Assembly (NCBI RefSeq): GCF_905475345.1
Contig: NC_066596.1
Span: 5,209,001-5,273,000, forward strand
Source: Vespula vulgaris
Lineage: Eukaryota > Arthropoda > Insecta > Hymenoptera > Vespidae
Direction of reading: 5' to 3'
Length of the DNA stretch: 64,000 bases
A program made the translations under genes and the position numbers. Shown here piece by piece: positions 59,160 to 64,000 of this stretch. A model generated the notes under the pieces. That model was not told the origin of the DNA. It worked only from the letters and a program-made list of their open reading frames with translations, and searched no databases. Position 1 is the first letter of the stretch, and each line of letters opens with the position of its first letter.

Positions 59160-61272
59160 ACATACAGATAGATGACTGTATATAGTAGCACGAATGTAGC
59201 GTGAATGACTGCTTCGATAGATTTCATTTCACGCTTTTGAAAATAATTTATAGCCATTGACTTCTCCGTTGTTTTGTTCATAACACGTAGGTACAGCTTT
59301 TGAATTTATACGGTGACGTGTACGAATGCAACGAGGACGGAATGAATTTGGAAAAACAAAAAAGAAAACAAAAAAAAACTTATTGTCAGACAATAAAACA
59401 CAAGCGCGTGCTACATTTCATGGTCAACACAAGCAACGAAACCTGAGTTTATTTGTCAGAAACATAACGAGTGGACACGGCTCCCTCCAGGCTTTCGCGT
59501 TTAAATTTACGTGCCGATCGATTGTTCGGCCACCATTCTTTCGAAAACATCGGAAGCAAAACAAAATACAGGGAAAGACTCAAATAGTAATAGTCGTAGT
59601 ATTAACTCCCAAGTGAATCGTACAAGCGCAGCTGATAGCGCCACGAAGTAATTGCTTCGGTTGAACGAAAACAATAATGGAATAGTTTCCACAGTTATCT
59701 CACGGATGATTGCATTAAATAGTCATTAAGTATTTATTTTTTTTTTGTTTTTTTTTTTTTTTTTTCAGTGAAAGTAATCTCTCATCGAGTGCTTTCTCTA
59801 TTCTCTATTTGCGTAAATAAAGCATCGTTCGTCTTCGTTAAATCTTCGTCCACCCGGATACCGTCACTTTGGTTTCATAAACTCCCACATAAACTTCGGA
59901 GAAAGCTTTTTGATGTTTACGAAAACAAAGTTAAAACCTGGGGAGGACGAAACGTGGACACACAGAGATAACATAAAAACGTTACCCCGTCGTATTTCGA
60001 AATGGCCAAGCCGTATTTCTGATACATAGGTTTATGTAAAACAAAACGTGCGACCGGGGAAGGTAACTGCCTTCTCAGAACGGAGCCGACGCACATCGGA
60101 TCTTCCTGCTGCATATTTATGACGTTTTTATAAGACTGTGACCGTTGAGAAAACTAAAACGTTTCTAAGTGTTCTCTTATTTTATGGGAACGATCTTTCA
60201 CACCATTTTACCCGTCCATCGCGAGTCACGCTAAACCTAACTATAATATTATCGATACTATAACTTACTACTTATATCAAAGTATCCTCCATTACGAAAT
60301 TATAGTTGCTAATATATTCAATGAAATCATTTGCATATGTGAAAACATTATTACATGGTGTAATTTTATTCGATGATTATATGACAATAATCAAGAATAT
60401 GTTGCAACATACACGTATTAATTTATTAAAAAAGATATCGACTACATAATTTAAAAATTAATTAACGAAAATTCAAGTTAGATCTCTCTGCTGATCTCTT
60501 CCTAAGTTGTTCCTAACATGGCACGCGGTTCTCGTTTACCCGATTGCTCCACGGTTCCCTTGATCGACCATAGACATACATACCACCGGTTCGGTTTAAC
60601 TTGGAAACTTCGGGGCTGAACCTTGTGGGTTCCTTTTGTCCTAGAAACTCTCACGAAGAGAAGTTTCGACGGTACAAGAGGTATGCCAGCGACGTGGTAA
60701 CCAGATGAGGACCAAAAGGAGCGGAGAAAGAGAGTGAGAAATAGAAAGAGGATGGGTTGAGGAAATAGGCAGGCAAGTTAAATATGAAGTAAATGTCATA
60801 AAAGGCTCGAGCGAACGAAGTAAAGAATAACGAATGATAATAAGACGTTATTAATTTTTCACAAAGCCTTCTTCAACTTGTTCCTTCCTATTATTTCTCG
60901 ATGTATTCTCATTGAAAAAGAAAAAAAGAAAGAGATAGAGAAAAAAATAAGATCGTTTCTCGCAAGAACGAATCCAGTCGAGAAACCGAACAAGTTCGAT
61001 AAGGATCGGCCTCGGCGAAGGTCGACGATACGAAAGGAAGGATAGAAGTGGCGCTTGTTATCCCTGGAAAAGTCAATCATCCCGAGCGTCCGAACGGACG
61101 ATACGTGACCGGTTTTTCGTGTTACTCGACGAGGTCATCGACTTTTCTATCAAACTTGTCCTCGACCGAAAAGGATCGAATATAAATAGAAAAAAAATAT
61201 ATATACATCTCTTACAATAATGTAATAAATAGAACATTATAAAAATATCTATAACAAGATCAGTTAAAGCCA

Positions 61273-61274
<2 letters not shown>
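59160..61274. other. AT-rich non-coding spacer
   Basis: No gene recognised; a T-rich homopolymer region lies at about 59737-59766. Short plus frames near 59326 and 59768 lack motifs. Confidence 0.55.

Positions 61275-61308
<34 letters not shown>
61275..61308. repeat. (TA)n microsatellite
   Basis: About 32 bp of TA followed by CACA. Confidence 0.94.
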
Positions 61309-61312
<4 letters not shown>

Positions 61313-61555
61313 GAAAAGAGTTAATATAGACCAGTAGACGAGTCGGTTCGAGTTTCGAGTTTCTTCATCGTGCTAGCCATATTAGCCTGAAGGCACGCGA
61401 ATGCGAGTCACGTTGATGCGAGGGTGCAATTCGTCGTTCGGTTCTCGTCGTGCTTGCCCTGTCACCCGAATAGAACCGAGTGTATATTCGAGAGACGTCA
61501 AGGAAGGGTATGTGAAGGAAAGAAAAGCAAGAGACGAGAAGAGTCGGTAGAAAAG

Positions 61556-61618
61556 CTGAAAAGAAAAAGAAAAAGAAAAAGGAAAAAAAAAGGGAGAAGG
61601 AGAAGGAAAGAGGATGAG
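61556..61618. repeat. A/GA-rich tract (GAAAAA and GGA units)
   Basis: GAAAAA hexamers then GGAGAA units; overlapping Lys/Arg frame is an artefact. Confidence 0.88.
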
Positions 61619-61869
61619 TAGAGAAGGTAGGGAACGGGCCCGTGAAACGTCCTAGCCGTTCCTGGCTCGAGAGAGAGATCTCTGTATTCCCGGCAGGAAC
61701 CCGAACACTCGATAGTGTGCTTTAGAAAAATTCGTGACAGAACTGCTAAAGCAAGCCGCGCACAATTTACGTTATTAAATCGGCGGAACGGCTCGAAGCA
61801 CCGGACGAGCGCCACCTATTCGACTCTATTCCGCGTTTAAGTTCTCCTTTTGAGCTTCTACCCTAACTG

Positions 61870-61955
61870 CTATATATACATACATATATATATGTGTGTG
61901 TGTGTATATGTGCGTGTATGTACATATGTATGTATATACGTAAGTATATAGTATA
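61870..61955. repeat. Compound TA / TG / TACA microsatellite
   Basis: TATATACATA, then TATATATGTGTGTG, then TATGTACATATGTA-type units. Confidence 0.9.
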
Positions 61956-64000
61956 TCCTATACCATTTTCTCACACCTTCAGAAAAGAGAAAGAGAGAGA
62001 AAAAGCCCTCGTCTTTTATAGACCGACGAACCACTCACGCCTTTCACGTAGCACTCCGATAGGATTCTCCCGAATTCAAACTCGTACGTGTACCCGATGT
62101 AATCGCGCGTACCGACCGTAGTCCGGCAAGAATTTCAAATTATTTCTCTTGGCTATCACGGACCGAAGAACTCCTAGGATTGTTATGGCTATACCAAATG
62201 ACTGGCTAGAACTTACCTTCGTAGTTGTCAAACTTCCAAGAAAATCAGTACTTCTATTCTGATACGTTTTATCAACGATCGTTTCTTTTTATTGTTTTTG
62301 TAATCTCGACTCGATGAAATCTACAGATTTTAGATTTCAGAAGGTAGAGTCATTGAAATTTGGAATTGGAATATCGTGTGAATCTTAAACGTATATAATA
62401 TTTTTATTGTTATATATGTTATTTTTACAAACCGTAGTGAAAGATAGATAGAAAGAAAGAGAATAGTTTCTTAGAAAAAATTTTACAAAAGAAATAACAG
62501 CTTTTGTGCATTTACCCAGAAAATCGACTTTATAGGGAAATTACGTTGTTTCGCGAACGTTACCAAAGTTTCTAGACTGTCTTCATAAAGGGCTATTTTC
62601 CTTGCTCGCAAATATCTAGTATAATTTCTGGATAGCTACTCGAAGAAACGTTAGGATCGCAACATAAACCTAATTCCTTTTGTCGACTTTACATTTTACC
62701 CAACGGACTGCTTCCTCAGAGCCCATAAAAGATAATTAACAAAACTTGCATGACAGTAATTTACTTTAATCGTTAACTTTTATATTCGTTTTGTTTTCCT
62801 TTCTTTTTTTTTTTTTAATAATCAATATTTCAACGAAGCCTGAAACATGAATAGATATATAAATTCATGAGTACGCTGATGACTCTTTACTCGCATATAC
62901 ATATAATAGATATATGTAAAATTGAAATAAAATCAAATGAGTTTTGATATATTTTCCAAAAGAGAGTTTCAACTGGTATAAACACATTCATTGTAGGATG
63001 GATTATTTGACACAATTGATGAGCTAAACACGTTCCCATGAATTCCACTAATTGCCGCCACAATTGGCGGAAATCCAACATGTATAGCCTATCGAAGCGT
63101 GAATGCAGATCATTAACGTATTCGAAACTCTTTTGGATCACGCAGCATAGCTGATAGCAGATTGGCCTCGTGATCAAAAGGTACCTATTGCGAACACATG
63201 TTCGCGCTTACTCGCCGTGCTTATCTCTTCGATAGCTTCTTTACCGAAACACAATTGACACGATAAGCGTTCAACGTTTAATTAATTATCGCGGAGCCAT
63301 GTATTCTTGCATGCGAACAAAAGCTGAACGAGTCTTTTCAAAAGATTTTCCTTTGTAATTATTTATAAACGATTAACAGAAACGAATAAAATTTAATTTA
63401 CATGAAATCCATTTTATAATATATGTAATTGATAATCGACAATGAACATTCTTTGTTTCAACTTATTCGATATTTCTCGAATCGGTATATCAATCTGATA
63501 TTCATTAAATATTATTAATTAATCTTACCAATTGAAATTAATTTCCTTTCAGTACGATTATTTAAAAATGTGAATAAAATGAATAAAGACTGGTCAGTCA
63601 GGCCAGAGTAAGAAATTGGTGTCACTGATACGGTGGATACATTTTATTATCATTAAATGCTTCCAAGAAATAAACAAGAGAGTAAGCTGTGAAAACAAGC
63701 CAACTGTAATAGAAGCTTAGGTAAAGCGAAAGCTCACGATACTTTCTAGATCCTTATCTTTCTGCTATCACAACATTAAACTCTCGAGTTCTTATGAAAC
63801 TTTAAACTTCTTTACGATTAGAACTAGATACCTACGTTTCTTACTTTACTATAATCAGGCTTTAGATTTTACACGAAAAGATAAATATCTTTAGTTATAT
63901 TACATTAGCAAAATGTTTAGATAGGGAAAAGACTAAAATCGATTTCGTAGAAAAAGCTGGACTACAAGCATTCCTTAATCTCATGTTAAATTCACCGAGG
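61956..64000. other. AT-rich non-coding spacer with a minus-strand donor-like site
   Basis: No gene recognised. On the minus strand AAG|GTAAGT (intron from 62216) follows a frame open for about 22 codons (ending Gly-Ser-Leu-Thr-Thr-Thr-Lys), but there is no good acceptor before it. A 96-codon minus frame (63177 to 62887) is Cys/His/Leu-rich and repeat-free; I considered a chemoreceptor fragment but cannot support it. An acceptor-like TTTCCTTTCAG ends at 63552 on the plus strand. Confidence 0.45.

Noticed and set aside
62887..63177. Cys/His/Leu-rich 96-codon minus frame, considered as a chemoreceptor fragment
   Set aside because: No diagnostic receptor motif or membrane-segment pattern is clear, and no splice sites frame it.

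Overview
This 64-kb window is eukaryotic nuclear DNA, almost certainly from an insect. It is AT-rich (roughly one third G+C by eye), CpG dinucleotides are not depleted, and simple repeats are extremely dense, mainly (GA)n/(CT)n with (TA)n, trinucleotide and tetranucleotide arrays. That mixture is typical of Hymenoptera such as wasps, bees and ants, but no gene here fixes the order or family, so the assignment is inference.

I recognise no protein-coding gene, rRNA, tRNA, known insect microRNA, transposon, CRISPR array or viral sequence. The window has no bacterial-type gene organisation. Most of the longer open frames are translated microsatellites: Ser/Leu from CT, Glu/Arg from GA, Val/Ile from TAC, Asn from AAT, Leu/Cys from GTT. 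The rest are unrelated to any family I know. The window is best described as intergenic or long-intron sequence, possibly with a few small or alternative exons that only transcript data could confirm.

Layout. 1-9.0 kb: AT-rich spacer with CT/GA arrays and a 385-bp TAC array at 7.6-8.0 kb. 9.1-10.1 kb: a tandem duplication (period 541 bp, about 455 bp per copy, about 94% identical). Each copy holds a TATA box 30 bp upstream of an insect initiator, a short potential first exon with a GTAAGT donor, and a matching acceptor 167 bp downstream; it is the most structured locus in the window. 10.2-20 kb: spacer with (TA)n, GA, TTTC and AAT arrays, a GC-richer block near 16.1-16.7 kb and a perfect 46-bp palindrome at 18.7 kb. 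20-31 kb: spacer with GA arrays, a 16-bp-arm hairpin at 22.2 kb and a strong isolated splice acceptor at 25.98 kb. 31-42 kb: the richest part for exon-like signals: a G-quadruplex motif, a 25-nt micro-exon candidate, a possible secreted micropeptide, a second TATA/initiator pair at 38.44 kb, a two-exon mini-gene candidate on the minus strand (39.19-39.71 kb) and a GC-rich open frame at 41.1 kb. 42-64 kb: spacer with many microsatellites, an 18-bp palindrome of paired GATA-type sites at 45.3 kb, GC-richer islands at 45.3, 48.5 and 51.9 kb, and a G-rich 14-bp minisatellite at 58.6-59.0 kb.

No pathway, operon or multi-gene system can be reconstructed. The most useful leads are the duplicated promoter/first-exon unit, the 38.4-kb promoter and the 39.7-kb minus-strand candidate; all need RNA evidence.
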